From an uncultured Eubacteriales bacterium (GTDB lineage Bacteria > Bacillota > Clostridia > Christensenellales > UBA1242): 37,318 nucleotides of DNA. The notes under the pieces were generated by a model that worked only from the letters and a program-made list of their open reading frames with translations, searched no databases and was not told the DNA's origin. The stretch covers positions 1-37,318 of the forward strand of contig URXM01000007.1 in assembly GCA_900551855.1 (NCBI GenBank), in the 5' to 3' direction. The translations under genes and the position numbers were made by a program. Shown in pieces: positions 23,563 through 31,291 of this stretch; positions within the stretch are counted from its first letter, which is position 1, and each line of letters starts with the position of its first letter.

Positions 23563-24402
23563 ATGGAAGTTAAAAACATTCTTGATGTGGAAAAATTTGT
23601 CTTGGCTTGCAATGATATGTTGAGTGGAAAGTTTCTCGACTTAAACAAAAAGCTTGACAAATTTCTTTCTGTTATGACAAAGAGTGAAGATATTATTGAT
23701 TTGCTTTCGGATTGTCTTGAAGATTTTGATGAAGAAGCAGAATTTGCAAAGGCATTTTCAGTTGACAAAAAGACAGGAAGTGTGAAGGTTGCAATCCCAA
23801 CTGATGACAAAAAAAGATTGGCTCTTTCTGCAACCATTTTCAATGATATTATCAATGACAAATTGAACGCTAATCAATTTTTGGAAACATATTTTGTAGA
23901 TAAAAAACTTACTCCAATGCAAAACTTTTTGGAAAAGATTATAAAACCTTACAGAGATGTTATTTGCAAGATTTTTGAGCTTGACACAAACATAACAGTT
24001 GATGACATCAAAAAGCAAATTGAAGAAGAAAATCTTTTCAAAAAAGAAGAACAGAAAAAACAAGAAGAAGCACAATTTCCTCATCTTGATGAATTGCTTG
24101 CAGAAATTGTTAAGTCTTGCAATCAAATGTTGGCAATTTTGAAGTTTGAAAAGAAAAGAACTGATGTTCTTGACGATGTTGAGTTTGTAGTGAACTCAAT
24201 TTTGAAGGCTTGTGAAAAGCGTGATTTGATGGTTATAAATGGTCTTGTAATTGGACTTAATTATGTTTCTAAAAAGTTTAAAAACATAAGACATTTAGTC
24301 GCAGATTTAAACGGACTTATTTATGACTATTATGAATATCTTGCTGGTGGTCAGGATCCTGTTTTGCCAGAAGAAGAAAATGAAGAAGAGGAAGAAGAAT
24401 AA
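23563..24402 (+). CDS. Unrecognised acidic cytoplasmic protein
   Basis: 279 aa; I cannot place it in a family. It is soluble, mostly helical and has no signal peptide or membrane segment. Residues ~1-145 form one helical region. A charged, likely coiled stretch (QIEEENLFKKEEQKKQEEA, ~150-168) follows, then a second helical region up to ~262. The last ten residues are almost all Glu (ENEEEEEE). There are no Cys or His metal motifs and no catalytic motif visible. It has a TAGGAGG ribosome binding site, its own promoter and its own terminator, so it is expressed alone. The alternating folded-coil-folded layout suggests a scaffold or binding role, but this is only a guess. Confidence 0.8.
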   Translation: MEVKNILDVEKFVLACNDMLSGKFLDLNKKLDKFLSVMTKSEDIIDLLSDCLEDFDEEAEFAKAFSVDKKTGSVKVAIPTDDKKRLALSATIFNDIINDKLNANQFLETYFVDKKLTPMQNFLEKIIKPYRDVICKIFELDTNITVDDIKKQIEEENLFKKEEQKKQEEAQFPHLDELLAEIVKSCNQMLAILKFEKKRTDVLDDVEFVVNSILKACEKRDLMVINGLVIGLNYVSKKFKNIRHLVADLNGLIYDYYEYLAGGQDPVLPEEENEEEEEE

Positions 24403-24437
24403 AAAATTTCATTTATACTTTTTTTGATTTTGTTTTG

Positions 24438-24468
24438 AAATGCACAATTTTTTGGTTGTGCATTTTTT
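24438..24468 (+). terminator. Terminator after the 23563 gene
   Basis: AAATGCACAA (24438-24447) pairs with TTGTGCATTT (24456-24465), followed by T-rich sequence. Confidence 0.85.
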
Positions 24469-24471
24469 GTT

Positions 24472-24499
24472 TTGTTTATTTAATTTATTATGTTATAAT
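24472..24499 (+). promoter_or_regulatory. Promoter of fhs
   Basis: TTGTTT (24472-24477), 16 bp, TATAAT (24494-24499), 20 bp before the ATG. Confidence 0.6.
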
Positions 24500-24519
24500 T
24501 TTTTTGTTAGAGGTGAAGT

Positions 24520-26103
24520 ATGCAAAAGTTAAAACCTATCACAAAAATTGCTAAACACGCGGGAATAGATTTGAAAGATTTGAGTCTTCAAGGTGAGTAT
24601 ATTGCAAAGGTTGAAAACCGTGAAGGTAAGGAAAACGGAAAACTTGTGCTTGTCACAGCTATGACTTCAAACAAGACGGGCATTGGAAAGACGACAATTT
24701 CTATTGGACTTGCTGATGCTTTAAACAAAATAAAATGCAAGACTATGCTTGCTTTGAGAGAACCTTCAATGGGGCCAGTATTTGGAATCAAGGGTGGTGC
24801 TACTGGTGGCGGACTTTCAAAAGTGGAACCTAGTGATGAAATAAATTTGCATTTCACAGGTGATTTTCACGCAATTGCGCAGGCAAACAATTTGCTTGCT
24901 TCTGTTATTGACAACCATATTTTCCAGGGTAATAGTTTGGATATTGACACAGAAAACATATACTTTAAAAGATGCCTTGATGTAAACGACAGAAGTTTGA
25001 GAAATATTACTTACAAAATTGGCGACAAAGAAATCAAAACAGGATTCAACATCACTGCGGCAAGCGAAATTATGGCTGTGCTTTGTTTAAGCGAAAATCT
25101 TGAAGATTTAAAGAAAAATCTTGGAAATATTTTGATTGGATTAAACAAAAAAGGAAAACCTGTTTTTGCTCGTGATTTGCATGTTGAAGATGCAATGACA
25201 CTGCTTTTGAAAGAAGCAATAAAACCAAATCTTGTTCAAAGTTTGGGTGGAACGCCAGCACTTGTTCATCTTGGACCTTTTGCAAACATTGCACATGGTT
25301 GCAACAGTGTTGTGGCGACAAGATATGCTTTGTCCCATGCTGATTTCTGCGTTACGGAAGCGGGATTTGGAAGCGATTTGGGTGCAGAAAAATTTTTGGA
25401 CATAAAAACTCGTATTCTTGGTAAGACACCAGATGCAGTTGTGCTTGTCATTGTTGTGAAAGTGACAAAAGAACACGGGAATGGAGATTTGATCAAAGGC
25501 TTTGAAAATGTCAAAAAGCATATAGAAAACTTGAGAGATTTCTATAAACTTCCACTTGTTGTTGCAATAAACAGACACTCTGATGACAGTGCCGAAGATG
25601 TAGAAAAATTGAAAGAACTTTGCTTAAAAGAAAAAGTCGATGTTGCTGTCTGTGATGCTTTTACAAAGGGCGGTGATGGTTGCATTGAACTTGCAAAGAT
25701 GGTTGTTCCAAAGACAAAAATTTCTTCAAAAATGAATTATTGTTATGATTTGAATGACACAATAAAACAAAAAATTGAGAAGATTGCTAAAAATGTTTAC
25801 GGAGCAAAAAAAGTCGTTTACAGTGATGTGGCAAACGAAAAAATTAAACTTGCCAAAAAGTTTGGTTTTGAAAACTTTTTTGTCAACATTGCAAAAACAC
25901 AATTTTCTTTTTCCGATGATAAAAATTTGCTTGGCGCACCAAAAGACTTTGTTTTTAATGTCACTGACATAGAAATAAGAAGTGGTGCAAAAATGATTGT
26001 TGCCATTGCTGGAAATATGTTGTTGATGCCTGCTTTGGGCAAAAAATCAAATTATTTGAATATGAAAATAGACAGGGATGGCAATATTTCTGGGCTGTTT
26101 TAA
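24520..26103 (+). CDS. fhs: Formate-tetrahydrofolate ligase
   Basis: Joins formate to tetrahydrofolate with ATP, giving 10-formyl-THF for purine and formyl-Met-tRNA synthesis; in acetogens it is part of the Wood-Ljungdahl methyl branch. 527 aa, about 30 shorter than the common 556. Conserved: REPSMGPVFGIKGGATGGG, INLHFTGDFHA, DNHIFQGN, NDRSLRNI, GGTPALVHLGPFANIAHG and TEAGFGSDLGAEKF. The nucleotide loop is TSNKTGIGKTT (49-59) where most homologs have TPAGEGKTT. The start has AGAGGTGAAG directly upstream. The DUF308 gene follows after 22 bp. No other C1-pathway gene is nearby, so acetogenesis cannot be concluded. Confidence 0.95.
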   Translation: MQKLKPITKIAKHAGIDLKDLSLQGEYIAKVENREGKENGKLVLVTAMTSNKTGIGKTTISIGLADALNKIKCKTMLALREPSMGPVFGIKGGATGGGLSKVEPSDEINLHFTGDFHAIAQANNLLASVIDNHIFQGNSLDIDTENIYFKRCLDVNDRSLRNITYKIGDKEIKTGFNITAASEIMAVLCLSENLEDLKKNLGNILIGLNKKGKPVFARDLHVEDAMTLLLKEAIKPNLVQSLGGTPALVHLGPFANIAHGCNSVVATRYALSHADFCVTEAGFGSDLGAEKFLDIKTRILGKTPDAVVLVIVVKVTKEHGNGDLIKGFENVKKHIENLRDFYKLPLVVAINRHSDDSAEDVEKLKELCLKEKVDVAVCDAFTKGGDGCIELAKMVVPKTKISSKMNYCYDLNDTIKQKIEKIAKNVYGAKKVVYSDVANEKIKLAKKFGFENFFVNIAKTQFSFSDDKNLLGAPKDFVFNVTDIEIRSGAKMIVAIAGNMLLMPALGKKSNYLNMKIDRDGNISGLF

Positions 26104-26125
26104 TTGAAGATTGAAAGGAGAAAAA

Positions 26126-26731
26126 ATGAAAGAATTTTTCAATAAGTTGTTCAACAAAATCAATATTTTCAAAACAATTGTAGCTTTTATGTTGATAATT
26201 CTTGGAATTTGTCTTATATGTGTGCCAACGGCAACATTGCTTACCGTTTGTTATATGGTGGGCGGGTTTATTTTGGCTTTTGGTATTTTCAACACGATAA
26301 ATTATTTTGTCTATAAAACTCAACCATTTTCTTTTATAAACGGGATATGTGAACTTTCTATTGGGAGCATTGTCATTATTTTTGCTCCACAGATCACTTC
26401 TCCTCAAACTTTTGCAATTTTTGCGGGAATTATATTGCTTTTCAGTGGTTTGTTTAGAATTCAAAATTCAATCGACTACAAAAAGTTTAATATGAAAAAT
26501 TGGTGGCTTTATATGGTCTATGGAATTTTGCTTGTCGCTTTTTCTATTGTCCTTATGATCTATCCTTTCACCATTCAAAAAATTGCGTTGATTTTCCTTG
26601 GAGTTGTGTTGCTTATTGACGGAATTATGAAATTGGTTTCTTTGCTCGCTGTGAAAGATGTTGTCAAATCAATTAAAGACAGAGATGAAGATAATGTCAT
26701 CATCATTGAAAAGGATGAAGATTCAAACTAA
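26126..26731 (+). CDS. DUF308/HdeD-like membrane protein
   Basis: 201 aa from the ATG at 26126, which has AAAGGAG 6 nt upstream; an in-frame TTG at 26111 would fall before the ribosome binding site. It shows three pairs of membrane helices of the DUF308 type, each with small-residue and Gly-rich patches: IVAFMLIILGICLICVPTAT, YMVGGFILAFGIFNTIN; ICELSIGSIVIIFAPQ, IFAGIILLFSGLFRIQNS; MVYGILLVAFSIVLMIYPF and FLGVVLLIDGIMKLVSLL. The C-terminus is charged and cytoplasmic. HdeD in E. coli is linked to acid resistance, but the biochemical role of the family is not known. The stop overlaps that of the convergent glycosyltransferase gene, with no terminator seen between them. Confidence 0.88.
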   Translation: MKEFFNKLFNKINIFKTIVAFMLIILGICLICVPTATLLTVCYMVGGFILAFGIFNTINYFVYKTQPFSFINGICELSIGSIVIIFAPQITSPQTFAIFAGIILLFSGLFRIQNSIDYKKFNMKNWWLYMVYGILLVAFSIVLMIYPFTIQKIALIFLGVVLLIDGIMKLVSLLAVKDVVKSIKDRDEDNVIIIEKDEDSN

Positions 26732-27777
26732 AAAAACTTTTCATTGAAAATTACAGACGGATGATTTGGCTGAACTTCTTTTGCTTTTTGATGATAAAAT
26801 TTTGATTGATTGTAATCAGTCAAATATAAAAGTTTTGTAAGTTCTAAATATGGTGTGATGTTTGAATAATTTTCTCGGACAAAACCGCTTGTTTGTTTTG
26901 GACAGGAGAGGGCTGATTTATACCAAAAAATTGCTCTCTCTTTTTCATTGTTTAGGTCATATATATGTGCAATTTTGCAACATACTTCGGCTGTTGGAAT
27001 GTGCTTCTGCAAGCAAGAAAAGAGAGTTTTTAAAGACAAATCGTTTTTGTTTTTCAACAAATAGCAGTCCGAAAGCAAGATGAAAGCCCCATAATTGTCA
27101 GGTGGATAGGAGTTTTTGAAAGTCAAGAAGTGTTTTAAATTTTTTATGGCAGAAGAAAGATAATTGTGATAATAAAGTTCTCGTGAATAATAATAAATTT
27201 CTCTGGCATTAAACTTGATGCCTCTTTGTTTTGCTTTTCTGTATAAGTCTAAATTTCTTTTTGAATCAGTTGTTTTGAGCTTTCTGTGCTCTACTTCAAT
27301 GTCCAAATATTCAATTTTTCCAAATGGTGCAATGGCTTCGTGAACAAAACCTTGCCACATAAAATTGTCAGTTCTTTTAAGTAGTCTTTCCCTATAATAT
27401 GAAAGATAAGGTGTATTATTTTTGTCAAAACCTATTGAGTATTTAAACATATAAACATCGGTTGAGATATCATTTTTTGTTTTTAATTCTATTATTTTTT
27501 CTATGTTTTGCTCTGAAATATAATCATCTGCATCAAGCCACATTTGATAGTCGCAAGTTGCTTTTGAAAAGGCAAAATTTCTTGCTTTTGAAAAATCATC
27601 ACACCATTTGTAATCATAAACATTTTTTGTGTATCTTTTTGATATCTCTTTTGTTGAGTCTCTTGAACCTGTGTCAACAATTATTATTTCATCAACAAAT
27701 TGTTTTGCACAGTCTAGAAGGCGTGACAAAACTTGTTCTTCATCTTTGACTATCATACACAAACTGATTGTAAACAT
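26728..27777 (-). CDS. Family 2 glycosyltransferase with TPR-like C-terminus
   Basis: 349 aa. The N-terminal ~180 residues are a GT-A glycosyltransferase: SLCMIVKDEEQVLSRLL, IIIVDTGSRDST (nucleotide-binding region), CDDFSKARNFAF and MWLDADDYIS with the metal-binding D-A-D-D at 82-85. WQGFVHEAI and EVEHRKLKT follow as in SunS-like and other TPR-linked family 2 enzymes. The remaining part (~190-349) has repeated helix pairs with aromatic residues, like tetratricopeptide repeats (YYYSRELYYHNYLSSAIKNL, ERAIFWYKSALSCP). Such proteins glycosylate peptides or proteins, or act on cell-surface glycans. GAGGT precedes the start. It is alone on the minus strand, and the acceptor is unknown. Confidence 0.9.
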   Translation of the reverse strand: MFTISLCMIVKDEEQVLSRLLDCAKQFVDEIIIVDTGSRDSTKEISKRYTKNVYDYKWCDDFSKARNFAFSKATCDYQMWLDADDYISEQNIEKIIELKTKNDISTDVYMFKYSIGFDKNNTPYLSYYRERLLKRTDNFMWQGFVHEAIAPFGKIEYLDIEVEHRKLKTTDSKRNLDLYRKAKQRGIKFNAREIYYYSRELYYHNYLSSAIKNLKHFLTFKNSYPPDNYGAFILLSDCYLLKNKNDLSLKTLFSCLQKHIPTAEVCCKIAHIYDLNNEKERAIFWYKSALSCPKQTSGFVRENYSNITPYLELTKLLYLTDYNQSKFYHQKAKEVQPNHPSVIFNEKFF

Positions 27778-27879
27778 ATTTTACCTCTATTTTTGTATAT
27801 TCGTTGTTTTTTGTTTTGTTGCGCTAAATCGCTTTTTAAAAAACAATTTTTGTGCTATTATTTTTCGTAGGAGAAAATT

Positions 27880-29340
27880 ATGTTAGGTGCTATTGTGGGT
27901 GATGTTGTTGGTTCTGTTTATGAATTTGATAACATCAAAACAAAAGATTTTGAATTGTTTTCTGACAAAAACAAATTTACAGATGATACAGTTTTGACTT
28001 GTGCTGTTGCACAGGCTTGTTTAAACTGCAAAGGAAATTATGAGAAACTTCAAACAGAAGCTAAAAAGTGTTTGCTCGAGTTTGGCAAAATTTATATGTC
28101 AAACAATGTCATTGGTTGTGGACAAATGTTTTATGAATGGCTTAAAGATCCTATGCCATATCAAAGTTATGGGAATGGTGCAGCTATGAGAATTTCTCCA
28201 GTTGCTTATTTTGCAAAAAACAAAGAACAACTCAAAGATATGAGCAGGGCTGTCACTATTGTCAGCCACAATCATCCAGAAGCTATTTTGGGCGCAGAAG
28301 CAATCGCTGTTTCGGTTTTTATGGCTTTGAATGGTGCAAGTAAAGAAGAAATAAAACACGAGATAGAAGAGAATTATTACAAACTTGATTTTGACTATGA
28401 AAAATTGGTCAAAAATTATAAGTTTGATTTGAGATGCAGTAATACTGTTCCACAAGCAATTTATTGCTTCTTAATTTCCAATTCTTTTGAAGATGCACTC
28501 AGAACAGCAATTTCAATTGGAGGAGACAGCGACACAATAGCTTCGATGACTTGTGCCATTGCTCAAGCATTTTATGGGGTGTCTGTTGGTTTGGAAAGAT
28601 GGGCTTTGAGATATTTGGATAAAAATCTTTTGAGAGTTTACATAAATTTCAAACAATCAAAGTTTTCTTCTTATAAAAATGTTTGTCAAAATGATGAATT
28701 TGCAAGCTTTAGTTTTAAAGAATACAGCAAAAACAGAAGAAAGTTTTTGAAGGTTAATTCAAAGAAAGATTTTGTAATAGAGAATGGGGAAATACCATTT
28801 TTCATTTCTGCACCACATGGGGTTTCTCAAGTTAGACTTGGAAAACTTAAATATAGAGAATTGGGTTCTTTGGCAGTTGCTCTTGAATTGCAAAAAAGGA
28901 CAGAAGCGTATCTGATTGCAAAAACAAAAAATTGCAATGATGATGCAAATTTTGATGCCGTTTCACCTTATAAAGAAGAGCTTAAAAGACAGATTAAAAA
29001 ACACAAAATCAAATATCTTATTGATATACACGGTTTGAAAAAATCAAGAGATATTGATATCAATCTCGGCACAAATTTTGGACAAAACATAAAGACGAAT
29101 GAAAAACTTTTTGATTTTCTTTTTGAAGGGTTTAAGCAAAGAGGTTTTGATGTTTCTGTTGACCAACCATTTTGTGGAGATGTTGACACAGTGTCTGGAA
29201 ATGTTGCAAAAAATTGCAAAATTTGGGCTATTCAAATTGAGATAAATTGCAAATACACAAATGAAAAAAGATATGCTGATAGACTGATAGATATTTTGGA
29301 AGTAATTAAACAAACTATAGATTTTGCTTGCAAAAAGTAA
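27880..29340 (+). CDS. ADP-ribosylglycohydrolase fused to N-formylglutamate amidohydrolase-like domain
   Basis: 486 aa in two parts. Residues 1-~250 are a DraG-type ADP-ribosylglycohydrolase: GAIVGDVVGSVYEFDN, the Mg-binding T34-D35-D36, GNGAAMRISPVAY, SHNHPEAILGAEA and GGDSDT at 214-219 with the second set of metal Asp. These enzymes remove ADP-ribose from proteins or other targets. Residues ~295-486 resemble the N-formylglutamate amidohydrolase fold: FFISAPHGVSQ (H313), YLIDIHGLKKSRDIDINLG (H384), DQPFCGDVDT and IQIEINCKYT (E454), which could bind zinc. The part between is ~45 residues. AGGAG lies before the ATG. The frame is uninterrupted, so the fusion is in the DNA, though an assembly artefact is not excluded. 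Either domain may process modified small molecules. Confidence 0.8.
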   Translation: MLGAIVGDVVGSVYEFDNIKTKDFELFSDKNKFTDDTVLTCAVAQACLNCKGNYEKLQTEAKKCLLEFGKIYMSNNVIGCGQMFYEWLKDPMPYQSYGNGAAMRISPVAYFAKNKEQLKDMSRAVTIVSHNHPEAILGAEAIAVSVFMALNGASKEEIKHEIEENYYKLDFDYEKLVKNYKFDLRCSNTVPQAIYCFLISNSFEDALRTAISIGGDSDTIASMTCAIAQAFYGVSVGLERWALRYLDKNLLRVYINFKQSKFSSYKNVCQNDEFASFSFKEYSKNRRKFLKVNSKKDFVIENGEIPFFISAPHGVSQVRLGKLKYRELGSLAVALELQKRTEAYLIAKTKNCNDDANFDAVSPYKEELKRQIKKHKIKYLIDIHGLKKSRDIDINLGTNFGQNIKTNEKLFDFLFEGFKQRGFDVSVDQPFCGDVDTVSGNVAKNCKIWAIQIEINCKYTNEKRYADRLIDILEVIKQTIDFACKK

Positions 29341-29348
29341 ATTTCGTT

Positions 29349-29376
29349 TTGAAAAATACCATTTTTGTGTTATAAT
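29349..29376 (+). promoter_or_regulatory. Promoter of degV (29409)
   Basis: TTGAAA (29349-29354), 16 bp, TATAAT (29371-29376), 32 bp before the ATG. Confidence 0.75.
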
Positions 29377-29408
29377 CGCTTCGGAAAATTTATGCAAAGG
29401 GGAGAAAA

Positions 29409-30275
29409 ATGAAAACAGTTGCAGTTATTACCGATAGTAACAGTGGAATTACACCAGAAGAAGCAGAAAAGCTTGGAATTTATGTTGTGCCAATGCCTTT
29501 TATTATTGATGGAGAAATCTATTATGAAGGGCTTAATTTGACAAATGACAAGTTTTATGAAATTCAAAAAAGTGGAACAAGAATTACAACTTCTCAACCA
29601 AACATCAATGATATTGTTACTTTGTGGGAAAATGTTTTGAAAGAATATGATGAAATTGTTTATATTCCAATGTCAAGTGGCTTGAGTCAAAGTTGTGAAA
29701 CAGCAAAAAGTTTTGCACAACAATTTGAAGGCAGAGTTCAGGTTGTTGACAACAGAAGAATCTCTGTGACAATGAAGGCTTCTGTCATTGATGCAATCAA
29801 TTTGGCAAAAGAAGGCAGAAATGCTAGACAGATAAAAGAATATTTGGAAGAAACAGCAGGTGACTCTTCAATTTATCTTGTTGTTGACACACTTAAATAT
29901 TTGAAGCAGGGTGGAAGAATTACTCCAGCAGCTGCTGCAATTGGAACAGTCTTAAACATCAAACCAGTCCTTCAAATTCAAGGTGGAAAACTTGATCAAT
30001 ATGCGAAAGTTATCAATATTAGAAGCGCAAAATCAAAGATGATTGACGCAATGAAGAAAGATTTGGAAGGAAGATTTAGAAGCTTGGTAAGTGAAGGGAA
30101 AATGAGATTGGCTGTCGCTCACACAATGAACGAAGAAAATGCAAAAGAATTTGCAGAAGAAATCAAAAAGACATTTCCAAATGTTGAATTGGAGTTTATT
30201 GATGCTCTTTCACTTTCTGTTGCTACTCACACTGGACCAAAAGTTTTGGCTGTGGCTTCTTACAGAGTTTATTGA
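29409..30275 (+). CDS. DegV family fatty-acid-binding protein
   Basis: 288 aa. N-terminal VAVITDSNSGITPEEAEKLG has the canonical TDS motif, TTSQPNINDI the TSQP loop, YIPMSSGLSQSCETAKSFA the SSxLSGT-like strand, VVDTLKYLKQGGRITPAAAA the GGR loop and VATHTGPKVLAV the ending. This is a more typical DegV/FakB than the minus-strand paralog at 19192: it keeps the TDS, while that one has TEAS. Both carry TSQPN and KYLKQGGR. FakB paralogs often differ in fatty-acid chain preference, so two members in one region may serve saturated and unsaturated acids (inference). GGGGAG precedes the ATG; a promoter and terminator flank the gene, so it is monocistronic. Confidence 0.95.
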   Translation: MKTVAVITDSNSGITPEEAEKLGIYVVPMPFIIDGEIYYEGLNLTNDKFYEIQKSGTRITTSQPNINDIVTLWENVLKEYDEIVYIPMSSGLSQSCETAKSFAQQFEGRVQVVDNRRISVTMKASVIDAINLAKEGRNARQIKEYLEETAGDSSIYLVVDTLKYLKQGGRITPAAAAIGTVLNIKPVLQIQGGKLDQYAKVINIRSAKSKMIDAMKKDLEGRFRSLVSEGKMRLAVAHTMNEENAKEFAEEIKKTFPNVELEFIDALSLSVATHTGPKVLAVASYRVY

Positions 30276-30289
30276 TAAAGTGGAAAAAG

Positions 30290-30312
30290 AAACAGGCTAG
30301 TCCTGTTTTTTT
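30290..30312 (+). terminator. Terminator of degV (29409)
   Basis: AAACAGG (30290-30296) pairs with CCTGTTT (30302-30308), loop CTAGT, then T-run. Confidence 0.8.
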
Positions 30313-30332
30313 ATTTTATTTTTTAATTAGAT

Positions 30333-30361
30333 TTTACTTTGTTGAAAGTTTTTATTATAAT
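30333..30361 (+). promoter_or_regulatory. Promoter of the HIT-RNase HI gene
   Basis: TTTACT (30333-30338), 17 bp, TATAAT (30356-30361), 33 bp before the ATG. The -35 is the same as in the ABC exporter promoter. Confidence 0.65.
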
Positions 30362-30394
30362 ATAAATTGTAAATGATTTTGTTGGGAGAAGTTT

Positions 30395-31270
30395 ATGAAA
30401 GATTGTATTTTCTGTAAAATAATCAATGGAGAAATGCCAAGTTATAAAATTTATGAAGATGATTTTTGTTTGGCATTTTTGGATATTTCAAACGATATTT
30501 TTGGGCATACTTTGGTTATACCAAAAAAACATTATGAAAATGTTATGACTTGCGACAACAAAACTTTGTCCAGAATTATGGAAACTTGCAAAAAAATCGG
30601 CACACATTATGTCAAAGACTGTGGTTTTGACGGTTTCAACATTTTGAATGCCTGTGGAAAAGCAGCAGAGCAATCTGTTTTTCATGTTCATTTCCATATT
30701 CTTCCTAGAAAAGAAAATGATGGAGAAAAGGTTTTCCCTAAACTTTCAGGATCAGGTTGTGAACTCGAGGAAGTATGTCAAAAATTGAAATTTGTTGAGC
30801 CTGTTGAAGAAGTTGAGAATTGCCCAGATGATGAAAACTGTGTAATTTTATATACTGACGGTGCTTGTTCTGGAAATCCTGGTGCAGGTGGCTGGGCTTC
30901 TATTTTGTCTTACAAAGGCAAAGAGAAAGTTTTGTCAGGCGGAGAAAAAGAAACAACAAACAACAGAATGGAATTGATGGCTGTCATTATGGGACTTGAA
31001 AACATCAAAAATGGAAACAGTGTAAAAGTGTTTAGTGACAGCGCTTATGTTGTCAATGCTTTCAACCAAAACTGGATAGAAAATTGGCAGAGAAACAACT
31101 GGCAAACAAGTGGCAAAAGTGAAGTCCAAAACAAAGATTTGTGGAAGAGACTTCTTTCTGCTATGGACGGGCTTGATGTGGAATTTATAAAAGTGAAAGG
31201 ACACAGCGACAACAAAAACAACAATCGTTGTGATGCGTTGGCTAGAGAAGAAATTGCGAAGATGAGTTAA
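30395..31270 (+). CDS. HIT hydrolase fused to ribonuclease HI
   Basis: 291 aa. Residues 1-~115 are a Hint-type HIT nucleotide hydrolase: CIFCKIINGEMPSYKIYEDD, GHTLVIPKKHY and the active-site HVHFH at 97-101. These split phosphoramidates such as AMP-lysine. A Cys/Glu-rich linker (~120-150) leads to a complete RNase HI (residues ~150-291): YTDGACSGNPGAGGWA with D155, NNRMELMAV with E193, FSDSAYVVNAF with D215, the WxxNxW-like basic loop, and KGHSDNKNNNRCDALA with H270 and D280. All RNase H catalytic residues are present, so it can cut RNA in RNA-DNA hybrids. The two genes are normally separate. GGGAG precedes the ATG, and promoter and terminator flank the gene. The joining shows no frameshift. 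Confidence 0.93.
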   Translation: MKDCIFCKIINGEMPSYKIYEDDFCLAFLDISNDIFGHTLVIPKKHYENVMTCDNKTLSRIMETCKKIGTHYVKDCGFDGFNILNACGKAAEQSVFHVHFHILPRKENDGEKVFPKLSGSGCELEEVCQKLKFVEPVEEVENCPDDENCVILYTDGACSGNPGAGGWASILSYKGKEKVLSGGEKETTNNRMELMAVIMGLENIKNGNSVKVFSDSAYVVNAFNQNWIENWQRNNWQTSGKSEVQNKDLWKRLLSAMDGLDVEFIKVKGHSDNKNNNRCDALAREEIAKMS

Positions 31271-31285
31271 TCATCTTCTTTTTTT
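31258..31285 (+). terminator. Terminator of the HIT-RNase HI gene
   Basis: GAAGATGA (31258-31265) pairs with TCATCTTC (31271-31278), followed by seven T. The stop codon lies in the loop. Confidence 0.85.
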
Positions 31286-31291
31286 GGCGAA

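Noticed and set aside
26728..26731. Overlapping convergent stop codons of the DUF308 and glycosyltransferase genes
   Set aside because: A four-base overlap (CTAA) in a compact genome is ordinary; no terminator is visible but none is required.
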